Shown in pieces: positions 34,627 through 43,490 of a DNA stretch of 52,383 nt. Positions within the stretch are counted from its first letter, which is position 1. Every line of letters begins with the position of its first letter. The notes beneath the pieces are model-generated. The model worked only from the letters and a program-made list of their open reading frames with translations. It did not search any database and had not been told where the DNA came from. The DNA is from Prosthecobacter debontii (GTDB lineage Bacteria > Verrucomicrobiota > Verrucomicrobiia > Verrucomicrobiales > Akkermansiaceae): the NCBI GenBank assembly GCA_945869465.1, contig CAMBPB010000012.1, positions 1 through 52,383 on the forward strand, in the 5' to 3' direction. The position numbers and the translations under genes were made by a program.

Positions 34627-35850
34627 CTATTTATGCAGGATTTTCGCAACTGCCGGAGCACGCAGGCGGTGGGAGATCGGAAGATTTGATCCGAGCAGTG
34701 GACGGCAGTAATTCATGAAGTCCTCGGTCACCCCGTTGCCAGTTTCGTTGATGAAGTTGTCGGGCATGTGGCGGGTCTTGCCAGCAACCTTCGAGAGCGG
34801 CACCAGATCGTAATCGACGCTGTAATCCAGCACCGGACGCCGGATCACCACCGAGCCATCGACGTTATCCCACATGGCGAACTGCACCGCCTTCTCGCCG
34901 ACTTCGCGGGCCTCGTGGGCGTCGCGATCCGAACGGCAGCCGATGAAGCTGCGTTGCAGGTAACCGAAGGTATCCGAACGCACGCGTTTGATGTTGAGAC
35001 CTTTTTTGATGGTCTGGGAGAGCAAGTCACCCAAAGCGCCGGAACCCGACAGCTGGAGATTCCCATGATCGTCGCGTTCCTCCTCGCCCATCAGCTTGCT
35101 GATCATCGGCACCCCGTGGGCATCGGAGATTCCTTCGGAAACGGCGATGGTGCAAAGACCGTGCTCAGCGTAAATCCGGTCCACATCGGCGAGGAACTTG
35201 TCAGTGTCGAACGCGCGTTCCGGCACATAGATGAGGTGCGGGCCGTCATCGAGGTATTTGCGCGCCAGCGCCGAGGCGGCCGTGAGAAACCCCGCGTGGC
35301 GTCCCATCACCACGCCGATGTAAACTCCCGGCAGCGCCCGGTTGTCGAGATTCACGCCGGTGAAGGCCTGTGCGACATAACGTGCGGCGGAGCCGAAACC
35401 CGGGCAGTGATCGTTTTCCATCAGGTCGTTGTCGATGGTCTTGGGGATGTGGATCGCGCGCAATTCGTAGTTCGCTTCCTTGGCCTGCTCGTTGACGATG
35501 CGCACCGTGTCCGACGAATCGTTGCCACCGACGTAGAAGAAATAACGGATATCGTGGGCCTGCATCGCCTTGAACATCCGGGCGCAATATTCCTCGTCCG
35601 GTTTGTCGCGGGTGGAGAGCAAGGCCGACGACGGGGTGTTGGCGACTTGTTCGAGGTTGTGGGTGGTTTCACGGGTGAGATCGACGAAGTTTTCCTCGAC
35701 GATCCCCCTCACGCCATGGACGGCTCCGTAAATGGAGGTCACTTGGCTGAATTTGCGGGCCTCAAGGGCCACGCCAACAATGCTTTGGTTGATCACGGGG
35801 GTGGGTCCGCCACCCTGTGCGACTAATACTTTTCCTTCTAAAGGGCTCAT
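34627..35850 (-). CDS. pfp: Pyrophosphate-dependent 6-phosphofructokinase
   Basis: 407 residues. Phosphorylates fructose 6-phosphate in glycolysis. QGGGPTPVINQS at the N-terminus, GGND at 108-111 (Asp rather than Gly marks PPi-type enzymes), PKTIDND at 136-142, and MGRHAGFLTAASALA. The Asp and Lys pattern favours PPi over ATP as donor. Family: long PPi-PFK of Verrucomicrobia/Bacteroidetes type. Divergent from the gene at 35970. Confidence 0.92.
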   Translation of the reverse strand: MSPLEGKVLVAQGGGPTPVINQSIVGVALEARKFSQVTSIYGAVHGVRGIVEENFVDLTRETTHNLEQVANTPSSALLSTRDKPDEEYCARMFKAMQAHDIRYFFYVGGNDSSDTVRIVNEQAKEANYELRAIHIPKTIDNDLMENDHCPGFGSAARYVAQAFTGVNLDNRALPGVYIGVVMGRHAGFLTAASALARKYLDDGPHLIYVPERAFDTDKFLADVDRIYAEHGLCTIAVSEGISDAHGVPMISKLMGEEERDDHGNLQLSGSGALGDLLSQTIKKGLNIKRVRSDTFGYLQRSFIGCRSDRDAHEAREVGEKAVQFAMWDNVDGSVVIRRPVLDYSVDYDLVPLSKVAGKTRHMPDNFINETGNGVTEDFMNYCRPLLGSNLPISHRLRAPAVAKILHK

Positions 35851-35969
35851 GCGGCGGGGACAATTGATGATCCCCGATCAGATGCAAGCCTTGAAACCGC
35901 GTGGATTTGCTCAAAAGTTCCGCATGGATTTTTCTGGTCTCCCGACCGGACGGCCCGGAAAGTCACCCC

Positions 35970-36620
35970 GTGAATCCGCCGTGCCCATGGCTGCCTGATG
36001 TCAGTGAAATCCACGATTTCGCCCTGACCCGCAGGCATGGCCGCGAGCGCGGGGCGGAGTTCTATCAGGACGCGCTGCGTTACGCCCAGTCGCAGTGGAT
36101 TTCCGGAAAACCCGCGCAGGCCATTCTTCAGCTCGACAAGGCCTGGATGGCCGATCTGCCGGATGGAAACCCGGCACTCGTGTTCCCTCCGCCGCCCTAT
36201 CAGGCATTGCGGTGGATGCTCTGTCAGGCCTCGACCGGAGCCTGTGGCTATCTGGGGAATCCCGTGAGGCATTTTCAACATCTCGCCAGCCGGATGAGCG
36301 GTCCCCGCGCGGAAATCCGCGCGTGGCGGGCATGGCTGTGTTTTCATCTGGCGGAGCGGGTTCTGCCTTCGGCGGAGTTTCCGCGGGACGGCCGGCAACT
36401 CGTCCGCGAGGGCAACTGGATCCCGGGATTCAGGCGCTCTCTGGATTCCCTAGCGAAAGGCGGCTGGCCGGCAGAAGCCCGCTGCGCCGAGTGCGCCAGG
36501 AGCCAGGAGCCAGGAGCCAGGAGCGCCCGCCCGCCATGGCCCGTTCGGGCATGGATGAAAAAACCAAGCAACCGTTCGCGGCGGCAGAGGTTTAACCAAG
36601 ACCTTATTTTGACCTTATGA
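35970..36620 (+). CDS. Conserved hypothetical protein with heptamer-derived C-terminal tail
   Basis: 216 residues from GTG 35970; an alternative GTG at 35901 adds 23 residues that look less natural. Function unknown. The body (SEIHDFALTRRHGRERGAEF, AQSQWISGKPAQAILQLDKAW) is soluble, helical and rich in Trp/Arg. The frame continues past the likely natural end (around GGWPAEARCAEC) through a GCCAGGA heptamer array, which adds SQEPGARS and a basic tail. The stop overlaps the next start by 4 bases (36617-36620). Confidence 0.6.
   Translation: MNPPCPWLPDVSEIHDFALTRRHGRERGAEFYQDALRYAQSQWISGKPAQAILQLDKAWMADLPDGNPALVFPPPPYQALRWMLCQASTGACGYLGNPVRHFQHLASRMSGPRAEIRAWRAWLCFHLAERVLPSAEFPRDGRQLVREGNWIPGFRRSLDSLAKGGWPAEARCAECARSQEPGARSARPPWPVRAWMKKPSNRSRRQRFNQDLILTL
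36495..36522. repeat. Tandem heptanucleotide array (4 units)
   Basis: Four exact copies of GCCAGGA at 36495-36522, preceded by GTGC and followed by GCGCCC. Period 7, like the array at 131-235, but a different unit. It is also at the 3' end of an open reading frame. Confidence 0.85.
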
Positions 36621-37990
36621 AAAATTCCTGGATATTCCCTGCGGCGGCGTTGGTGGTGGGAGCCGCTGGCGGTTACCTTTCCGGCAAGAGTTCCCCTTCC
36701 ACCGGGGACCGTGCCGCAGTTGAGAATTCAACCCGCAAAACCCGCTCGTCGAACCGTCCCGACTCTGCTTCGAACGATCCTGGCAAACGTGGAAGCCGCG
36801 CCGGTGGAACCGAGGCGATCGCCAGAATGCCGGGCAGTTCCAACCGCATTCAGGCCTTGCTCGCGTTCTACTCCGGTCTCACTCCCGGACAACTGGAGGA
36901 CGAAGCCCGCAAGCTCGACAAGCTCCCGATGAACGAACGCATCATGGCTTCGTTCCTGCTCTTCGGACGGTGGGCGGAAGTCGATCCCACGGCCGCGATG
37001 GCGTTTTCCAACACGATGGGCATGGCGGGCGGTTTTGTGCGCCCGACGATCCTTCAGAGTTGGGCCAGTGTGGATCCGGCCAACGCGGCCAAATATTATC
37101 AGGCAAATACCCGGGAATTCGCCATGATGAACATGATGGGCGGCGGCCGCGGGCCGATGGGTGGCATGGGTCCCGCTTCGATCATCGCCAGCGAATGGGC
37201 CCGCCAGGACCCCGCCGCAGCCTTGGCATGGGCCGGCACTCTAACCACCGAGAAAAGCAAGGCAATGACCGCCGTCGTCGGGGAAGTCGCCAAAACCGAT
37301 CCCCGCAAGGCGGCTGAAATGGTGGCGTCGATGGAATCCGATGACAAGGGTGACGCCTACCGCTCGATCGCCGGCCACTACGGTGCCCTCGATTTCAGCG
37401 CGGCCCAGACTTGGATCCGCTCGCTTCCGGCCGAGGATCAGGCCGAGGCGCTTGCGTCGGCGATTGGCGGACTTTCCAACAGCGAGCCGCAAGCAGCGGC
37501 CGCACAGGTGGCGCTGATGGAAGCAGGTGAGGCCAAGGATGGCGCCATTGCCGAGGTGGTCGAGGATTTGGCCCGAACCGACCCTCAGGCGGCCGCGGAT
37601 TTCCTGAAACAACAGGACAGCAAGGACGCCCAACAGGATGCGATGCGCTCGCTGATCTCAACCTGGGTGGTGCAGGATTCGGCGGCGGCCCTTGCTTTCG
37701 CCAATTCCTACGCAGCCGGTGACGTCCGGGACAGCGCGTTGCAAACCTACATCTGGAGCAATCAAAGCGCCGAACCCAATGATCTAATCAAAGTCGCGGA
37801 GACCATCACTGACGAAGGCGACCGCAGTCGCAGCGTCGGGATCGCCGCCGTGCGCTGGATGCGCGAGGATCCCGCTGCGGCCAAGGCTTATGTCGAGCAA
37901 TCCACCACCATCTCCAATGAGGCGAAGCAACGCATCATCGAAGGCCGTGGCTGGGGCGGCGGCGGACCCGGTGGCGGCCGCGGACGTTGA
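36617..37990 (+). CDS. Signal-anchored helical DP-repeat protein
   Basis: 457 residues. N-terminal membrane anchor (WIFPAAALVVGAAGGYLSG), basic Ser-rich linker, then a solenoid of ~35-residue helical repeats. Each repeat is marked by a D-P-x-A-A pair: VDPTAAMAF, VDPANAAKY, QDPAAALAW, TDPRKAAEM, TDPQAAADF, EDPAAAKAY. The C-terminus is glycine-rich (GWGGGGPGGGRGR). Role unknown; likely protein-protein interaction in the periplasm. Coupled to the preceding gene by a 4-base overlap (ATGA). A distant relation to the protein at 33195 is possible. Confidence 0.72.
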   Translation: MKNSWIFPAAALVVGAAGGYLSGKSSPSTGDRAAVENSTRKTRSSNRPDSASNDPGKRGSRAGGTEAIARMPGSSNRIQALLAFYSGLTPGQLEDEARKLDKLPMNERIMASFLLFGRWAEVDPTAAMAFSNTMGMAGGFVRPTILQSWASVDPANAAKYYQANTREFAMMNMMGGGRGPMGGMGPASIIASEWARQDPAAALAWAGTLTTEKSKAMTAVVGEVAKTDPRKAAEMVASMESDDKGDAYRSIAGHYGALDFSAAQTWIRSLPAEDQAEALASAIGGLSNSEPQAAAAQVALMEAGEAKDGAIAEVVEDLARTDPQAAADFLKQQDSKDAQQDAMRSLISTWVVQDSAAALAFANSYAAGDVRDSALQTYIWSNQSAEPNDLIKVAETITDEGDRSRSVGIAAVRWMREDPAAAKAYVEQSTTISNEAKQRIIEGRGWGGGGPGGGRGR

Positions 37991-38183
37991 GCGGCCATGG
38001 CCTCGCGATGATGCTCGTTTCGAAGGGCCATCGCATTTGCGGAAACCGACGTCCGCCCCCTGATTCGAGGGTGCTTGGAAACAAACCGCTTGCCGAAAGA
38101 CCGGCTTCGGATGGTGCGTTTTTCATTGATGCGGGCGGGGCTTTCCCGCAACTTGCTTGCGTCCAACAACCATCCTAACGACC

Positions 38184-39227
38184 ATGTCACGACCCGTCAC
38201 ACTCTTCACCGGCCAATGGGCCGACCTCCCGCTCGAAAAACTCGCCCCGCTCGCCTACGAAATGGGCTACGACGGCCTCGAACTCGCCTGTTGGGGTGAT
38301 CATTTCGACGTCGATGCCGCCGCCTCCAGCAAATCCTACGTGAAGGAAAAATGGGAGTTGCTAGGCGACAACGGCCTCACCTGTTACGCGATCTCCAGCC
38401 ACCTTGTCGGCCAGGCGGTCTGTGACCTCATCGATTCGCGCCACAAGGCGATTCTGCCCGCCGACGTGTGGGGCGATGGCGATCCCGAAGGCGTCCGCAA
38501 ACGTGCCGCGAAAAAAATGATCGTCACCGGCAAGGCCGCCCGCGCGTTTTTCAACGCCAAGCCCGAACGCAATGGCAAGGACGATTTCCCCGCCGTGGTC
38601 AACGGCTTCACCGGGTCTTCGATCTGGCACTCGATCTACGCGTTCCCGCCAACCTCGCAGGAGTATTATGAAAAAGGCTTCAAGGATTTTGCCAAACGCT
38701 GGCTGCCCATCCTCGACGCGTTCGACAAGCTCGATGTGAACTTCGGTCTGGAAGTCCATCCGACTGAAATCGCCTTCGATATCGCCTCCTCCCACCGCGC
38801 GCTGGCGGCGGTGGGCAATCACAAGCGTTTTGGTTTCAATTACGATCCCTCGCACCTCGGCTATCAGGGCGTGGACTATGTGAAATTCATCCGCGAGTTC
38901 GGCCCGCGGATTTTCCATGCCCACATGAAGGACGCTTGGTGGGGCCATGGTGATGGCACGGTCGGAGTGTTCGGCGGCCACACCGATTTCGGCGACGCCC
39001 GGCGTTTCTGGGATTTCCGTTCGCCCGGCCGCGGTGACATCGAGTTCGAAGACATCATCGTCGCGCTCAATGACGTCGGTTACCGCGGGCCGCTATCGGT
39101 CGAGTGGGAGGACATCCGCATGGACCGCGTCCACGGCGGGGCCGAAGCGGCGAGCTTCGTCCGCAGCCTGGATTTCCCGGGCAGCAACGTGGCGTTTGAC
39201 GCCGCGTTCGACAAATCCAATCAGTGA
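38184..39227 (+). CDS. Sugar phosphate isomerase/epimerase (AP-endonuclease 2 family TIM barrel)
   Basis: 347 residues from ATG 38184. Xylose-isomerase-like TIM barrel: metal ligands Glu in [12 protein letters not shown], Asp in [12 protein letters not shown], His in [11 protein letters not shown], Glu in [11 protein letters not shown]. No signal peptide or Tat motif, so cytoplasmic. Such enzymes in this phylum act in inositol or rare-sugar catabolism; the substrate cannot be told from sequence. A strong terminator follows 4 bases after the stop. Confidence 0.88.
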   Translation: MSRPVTLFTGQWADLPLEKLAPLAYEMGYDGLELACWGDHFDVDAAASSKSYVKEKWELLGDNGLTCYAISSHLVGQAVCDLIDSRHKAILPADVWGDGDPEGVRKRAAKKMIVTGKAARAFFNAKPERNGKDDFPAVVNGFTGSSIWHSIYAFPPTSQEYYEKGFKDFAKRWLPILDAFDKLDVNFGLEVHPTEIAFDIASSHRALAAVGNHKRFGFNYDPSHLGYQGVDYVKFIREFGPRIFHAHMKDAWWGHGDGTVGVFGGHTDFGDARRFWDFRSPGRGDIEFEDIIVALNDVGYRGPLSVEWEDIRMDRVHGGAEAASFVRSLDFPGSNVAFDAAFDKSNQ

Positions 39228-39231
39228 AGAC

Positions 39232-39260
39232 GCGTGGCGGTTGGGACTCAACCGCCACGC
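39232..39260. terminator. Strong hairpin after the isomerase gene
   Basis: Perfect 12-bp stem GCGTGGCGGTTG (39232-39243) / CAACCGCCACGC (39249-39260) with a 5-base loop. Only a short T run (TTT) follows about 4 bases later. Lies between convergent genes and may serve both. Confidence 0.75.
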
Positions 39261-39370
39261 CGTGTTTGAAAACTGTGAGCGATTCGCCCGCCATGCGCCA
39301 TTTCTACATCGTCGCGCTGGGGCGCTAGCTCGTGAACCGATTCCCGCGCGCTTGTTGGGTTCTGGCCGGG

Positions 39371-41464
39371 TCATTTCGCCGGCACGTGAGGCTCGAAGGT
39401 CATGGCGCGTTCGTGTTCGCGGGCTTTGGCGGCCTTGCGCGCTTGCTGATAGAAATATTCCTGGGCGCGGAATGCCTTCTGGCCCTTGGCCCGGACGATG
39501 CGCTGGGAACTGCCGTCCGGCAGCAGGCGGGAGGCCTGGGTGTTATCTTGGAAAAAGGCCTCGAGAATGCGCACTAGGCGGCGTTTCAGCGGGGCTTGTT
39601 CGATCGGGATCATCAGTTCCACCCGCTTTTCGAGGTTGCGGGTCATCCAGTCGGCAGAGGAAATGTATAGCTCCGCATCGCCGCCCCGGTGGAAATAGAA
39701 GAGGCGGGCGTGTTCGAGGAAACGGTCGATAATGGAGACCACCTCGATGTTTTTCGAGTGTTTCGGATCGCCGGGTTTGAGGCAGCAGATGCCGCGGACG
39801 TTGAGTTTGATTTCCACGCCGGCTTGGGAGGCTTTGTAGAGGGCGTGGATGATTTCCGGGTCCTGCAGTGAGTTGACCTTGGCGACGATGCGGGCGGGTA
39901 GCCCTTGTTTCGCGCGTTCCGCCTCGCCGGTGATGAGATCTAACAATGTTGGTTTGATCGCGGTGGGGGCGGGGATCAGGCGTTGGAATCGCAGCAGCTT
40001 GGATCTGCCGGAAACGGCGTTGAAGAACAGCGAGGCGTCGTTGCCATACTCCGGCTTGCAGGTGAGATACGATAGATCCGTGTAGAGCTTGGAGGTGGTC
40101 TCGTTGTAGTTGCCGGTGCCGAGGTGGACGTAGCGGCGCAGGTGGCCGGACTCGCGGCGCACGATCATGCAGATCTTGGCGTGGGTCTTGAGGCCTTTCA
40201 CGCCGTAAACGATCTGGGCTCCGGCACGCTGAAGTTCGTCGGCACGGTCGAGATTGCGGGCCTCGTCGAAGCGGGCTTTCAACTCGACAAGGGCGGTGAC
40301 GTGTTTGCCGTTCTCGGCGGCGGTGATGAGCGCGTCGATAATCCGCGATTTTTTGGCGGTTCGATAGAGGACCTGTTTGATCGCCACCACGTCCGGATCG
40401 CTGGCGGCCTCCTCCAACAGGCGCAGCACCGGCTCGAACGATTCGTAAGGGTGAAACAGCATCACGTCTCCGGAGGCGATGGTTTCAAACATCGAGGCGC
40501 CCGGCGCGATGGCCGGCGAGTTCTGCCCTGGCCAATCCGGGTCGCGAAGGTGGTCGAAGTCCGGCAGAAACGCCAGTTCCATGAACGAGGCGAGCCCGGG
40601 CGGCCCGTCCACCCGATAGATTTCCTGCGGACCCGCGGCGGTGACTTTGTGGATCATGGCCGCGAGGTCGCGGGGCGCGTCGGCGCGGAGTTCCAGCCGG
40701 ACGGTGTCGGCGAACAATCTTGCGGTTAGAACATCCTCCATCTCGCCGGCGAGGTCGATGGCATCCTCCTCCTGCACCGCGATGTCGCCATTGCGGGTGA
40801 CGCGGAAGGCGGTGGTCGCGGCGATGGTTTCACCGGGAAAAAACCGGGTGGCGTGGGCGGCGACGAGGTCCTCGATGAGGAGAAAGGCGTGGGTTTCGCC
40901 GTCCTTGGTGACGGGCACGCGGCGGCCGAGGGTTTCCGGAATGGGGATCAATGCGTGGCGGGTGACCTTGGTTTCGGGGTCCAGCAGGCGGCAGGCGAGG
41001 ATGACTTGAAGCGCCGGAACCACCGGTGCCGGTTCGAGAGGATCGACGGCCAGCGGCGTGAGCAACGGATAGATGAGATCGTCGAAGGTCGCGGCGAGTT
41101 GCGCGCCCTGCTCGACGGAGAGTTCCTTCAGGTGCAGCGGTTGGATGCCCGCTTTTTTGAGCGCCGGGATGAGGGTGTCGTTGAACAGCGCGTATTGGTC
41201 CGCGGTCATTTGCAGAATGCGCTGGCGCAGGGCGGCTAGATTCCGCGCGGGAGTGAGGCCGGATGCGTCGGCTGTCTTCAATCCGCTGCGGCGCATCGCC
41301 ATCAGCCCGCCGATGCGCACCTGGAAGAATTCGTCGAGATTGGATGCGGTGATGGCCAGGAATTTGACCCGCTCCAACAGCGGCTGATCGTCACGCAACG
41401 CTTCATTGAGCACGCGCTGGTTGAACTCGATCCAGGAAATTTCGCGGTTGAGGAAGGGAGGCAT
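39371..41464 (-). CDS. ppk1: Polyphosphate kinase 1
   Basis: 697 residues from ATG 41464 (MPPFLNREISWIEFNQRVL); the frame is open further upstream but overlaps ppx. Makes polyphosphate from ATP. Active-site His428 in GLKTHAKICMIVRRE, Mg/phosphate residues in IKQVLYRTAKKS and ELKARFDEARN, and SSADWMTRNLEKRVELM near the C-terminus. Length and four-domain order are standard. Lies 103 bases downstream of the exopolyphosphatase gene on the same strand. Confidence 0.97.
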   Translation of the reverse strand: MPPFLNREISWIEFNQRVLNEALRDDQPLLERVKFLAITASNLDEFFQVRIGGLMAMRRSGLKTADASGLTPARNLAALRQRILQMTADQYALFNDTLIPALKKAGIQPLHLKELSVEQGAQLAATFDDLIYPLLTPLAVDPLEPAPVVPALQVILACRLLDPETKVTRHALIPIPETLGRRVPVTKDGETHAFLLIEDLVAAHATRFFPGETIAATTAFRVTRNGDIAVQEEDAIDLAGEMEDVLTARLFADTVRLELRADAPRDLAAMIHKVTAAGPQEIYRVDGPPGLASFMELAFLPDFDHLRDPDWPGQNSPAIAPGASMFETIASGDVMLFHPYESFEPVLRLLEEAASDPDVVAIKQVLYRTAKKSRIIDALITAAENGKHVTALVELKARFDEARNLDRADELQRAGAQIVYGVKGLKTHAKICMIVRRESGHLRRYVHLGTGNYNETTSKLYTDLSYLTCKPEYGNDASLFFNAVSGRSKLLRFQRLIPAPTAIKPTLLDLITGEAERAKQGLPARIVAKVNSLQDPEIIHALYKASQAGVEIKLNVRGICCLKPGDPKHSKNIEVVSIIDRFLEHARLFYFHRGGDAELYISSADWMTRNLEKRVELMIPIEQAPLKRRLVRILEAFFQDNTQASRLLPDGSSQRIVRAKGQKAFRAQEYFYQQARKAAKAREHERAMTFEPHVPAK

Positions 41465-41567
41465 GGGAGAGGATTGAAAGTTGAGAATTGAGAGGAAGGC
41501 AGCGGTTCGGCGGATCTTTTTCTTCTCTTGGGTCCTGTGTCTGCAAGTCTTGGGTCTTAGAGCGTCT

Positions 41568-43133
41568 TCAACTGTCTTCATCAATGACGACGCTGAGGCC
41601 GAAGACTTGTTCGAAGAGATCGGCTTTGGAAGTCATCGTGAGGCGCTCGACGGCGGCGTCGGCCAGACCGGGGAGACGCAGGCGGAGTTTGCTGGATTCG
41701 CGGCGGATTTCGATCTGGGAAACGCGCTGGGCATGGGTGCGTTCCAAGGCGTCGGCCACCCGCAGCAGGGCGGCGAGTTTGGAGACCCGGATGCGGTCGT
41801 CGGTGCTCAGGGCCGCATACCTCGGGTGGTCGAGCACGGGGCCGGAATGGCGGTGGTAGCGGGCGACCAGCGCCACGATGGTCACGTCCAGGCGGTCGAG
41901 CCCGAAGACTTCGGAATTGAGGATGAGGTATTCCGAGTGTTTGTGGTGGGCGCGTGGGCTGACGTAGGTGCCGACTTCGTGGAGGATGGCGGCCACTTGC
42001 AGCAACAGCGCGTCATGCGGCGTGAGGTGATGGAGATCGGGCAGTTCGTCGAAGAGTTTGGCGCACAGGTTGCCGACGTGTTCGCCGTGGCTGGGGTCGG
42101 ACTGATAGCGTTCCGCCAGGATTCGGGCCGAGCGCAGCACCTCCTCGGCGAAGGCACCGGTGAGTTCGCGTGAAACGAGCAGGTCGTGCAGCAACCCCTG
42201 CTCGTATTCGCTCGCGGGAATGTGGACCTCGTTGAGTTTGAGGGTTTCCGCGACGGCGAGGTTGATCTCGAGGGACGGCAGCAGTGCTTCAGCCGTCTGA
42301 TAGTCGAGGTGGTAGTGTTTGACGAGTTCCACATCGCTCATGCCGGCGGCGTCGGCGGTGAACTGCCGCAGCTTCTTGAGCGTGCACGCTTTGCCGGATT
42401 TGGCCAGCGAGCTGGTGACCGACTGGATCTCATAGCCGATGATGACCAGGCCATCGATGGTGACGTCGGAATAATCGAAACGGATCTGGGCCAGGTTGCC
42501 GAAGGCATGTTCACGGATCACGCGGAGCAGCGCGGTGCCTTCGGCGTGCGAACCCTCGACCGCCTCGCGGGTGCGGTGGGTGCCCATCCGGTAGCTGGTG
42601 TAACGCGTGATGCGGCCGCTCTGGAACAACAGGGCGCGGGTGTTGCCGGGGCCGACGTGGATGACCAGCGTGTTGTCATTGCGCATCGCCGGCAGATGCT
42701 GGAGGCGGCGGCGGGTTTTCAGATAGATCAGCCGCGTCATTTCGCCGTCGTCGATGGTGCCGACGCGCAAGCCGCAGGCGATGCGGATGCGGTTCATGAA
42801 GGTGTCGTGGTTGCGTGCCTCGCTGAGGATGTTGGTCGCCGCGGCGCGGGTGACGTTGTGGGGGTCGAGCCCGAGTTCGGCGAGGGATTTCTGATAGCCC
42901 TTGATGATCGCGACCACGCGCTCGGTGGTCGAGAGGCTGACGCTGCCTTGGCGGAAGATGTCGCGGGCCACCGGGGCCGGTTGTTCGAGGAAATCGATTG
43001 GCACGAGCGTTCCGTCGGCCCGCCGTTCCGCGACCATCATGGAAACCGAACTCGCGCCGATGTGCAGGGCGGTGGCGAGCGAATCGGCGGCGGCGGCGGC
43101 GGGCGATTTTGCGGAATTCCGGAGTTTCGGCAT
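41568..43133 (-). CDS. ppx: Ppx/GppA-family exopolyphosphatase with HD domain
   Basis: 521 residues from ATG 43133 (MPKLRNSAKSP). Actin-like Ppx fold with HIGASSVSMMVAE (phosphate-1 loop), DDGEMTRLIYL and VIHVGPGNTRALLF. Next comes a helical HD-type domain (ILHEVGTYVSPRAHHKHSEYLI, VARYHRHSGPV). The DGxS-type phosphate-binding loop appears as GPGNTR rather than the usual D-I-G-G-G-S, which may weaken activity. Hydrolyses polyphosphate and/or pppGpp. Pairing with ppk1 fits polyphosphate balance. Confidence 0.88.
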   Translation of the reverse strand: MPKLRNSAKSPAAAAADSLATALHIGASSVSMMVAERRADGTLVPIDFLEQPAPVARDIFRQGSVSLSTTERVVAIIKGYQKSLAELGLDPHNVTRAAATNILSEARNHDTFMNRIRIACGLRVGTIDDGEMTRLIYLKTRRRLQHLPAMRNDNTLVIHVGPGNTRALLFQSGRITRYTSYRMGTHRTREAVEGSHAEGTALLRVIREHAFGNLAQIRFDYSDVTIDGLVIIGYEIQSVTSSLAKSGKACTLKKLRQFTADAAGMSDVELVKHYHLDYQTAEALLPSLEINLAVAETLKLNEVHIPASEYEQGLLHDLLVSRELTGAFAEEVLRSARILAERYQSDPSHGEHVGNLCAKLFDELPDLHHLTPHDALLLQVAAILHEVGTYVSPRAHHKHSEYLILNSEVFGLDRLDVTIVALVARYHRHSGPVLDHPRYAALSTDDRIRVSKLAALLRVADALERTHAQRVSQIEIRRESSKLRLRLPGLADAAVERLTMTSKADLFEQVFGLSVVIDEDS

Positions 43134-43196
43134 CGGGAGAGTACAGCGCGGGACGGCCCGGGATTCAATCCCGAATGCTGATGGATGCGGTTTTGA

Positions 43197-43246
43197 CAGA
43201 ATCATTGAAGAGTCCGCGATGGACCTTTGGCAGAATCATTGAAGAG
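43197..43246. repeat. 16-base direct repeat, with an inverted partial copy nearby
   Basis: CAGAATCATTGAAGAG occurs at 43197-43212 and 43231-43246 (34-base period). GATTCTGCCA at about 43301 is the inverse of TGGCAGAATC (43229-43238). This could be a regulator site of the ppx promoter or a decayed miniature element. Confidence 0.6.
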
Positions 43247-43414
43247 GGGATTCTGGGTTCGGGTACGGCCTGATCGCTTTTCTAAAAATGAGGCTGCTGT
43301 CAAGGATTCTGCCACACTCTCAGCCGGAACCTACGGCGGATTTTTGCCCGGGCAATGAGGCGCTGGGAGCGCGGGATTCCAAACCCGCCCGCCCATGAGA
43401 GATGTGCAAGCCAA

Positions 43415-43452
43415 GGTCCCGCATAGCGGATTCTTTGGTAAGTCGCGGGACC
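43415..43452. terminator. Hairpin downstream of hflC
   Basis: Perfect arms GGTCCCGC (43415-43422) and GCGGGACC (43445-43452) with a 22-base loop, 39 bases beyond the hflC stop. No T tract, so termination is an inference. Confidence 0.4.
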
Positions 43453-43490
43453 GTCGATCACCGGCAGGAGCGGGTGCGAATGGCGGCCGA

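Larger units (their letters stand above)
43134..43490. other. Intergenic region with repeats and a hairpin
   Basis: 357 bases between the ppx start and the hflC stop, both on the minus strand. No credible gene. It holds a direct repeat (43197-43246), an inverted GATTCTGCCA copy near 43301, and an 8-bp hairpin at 43415-43452. The ppx promoter should lie at its left part. Confidence 0.6.
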
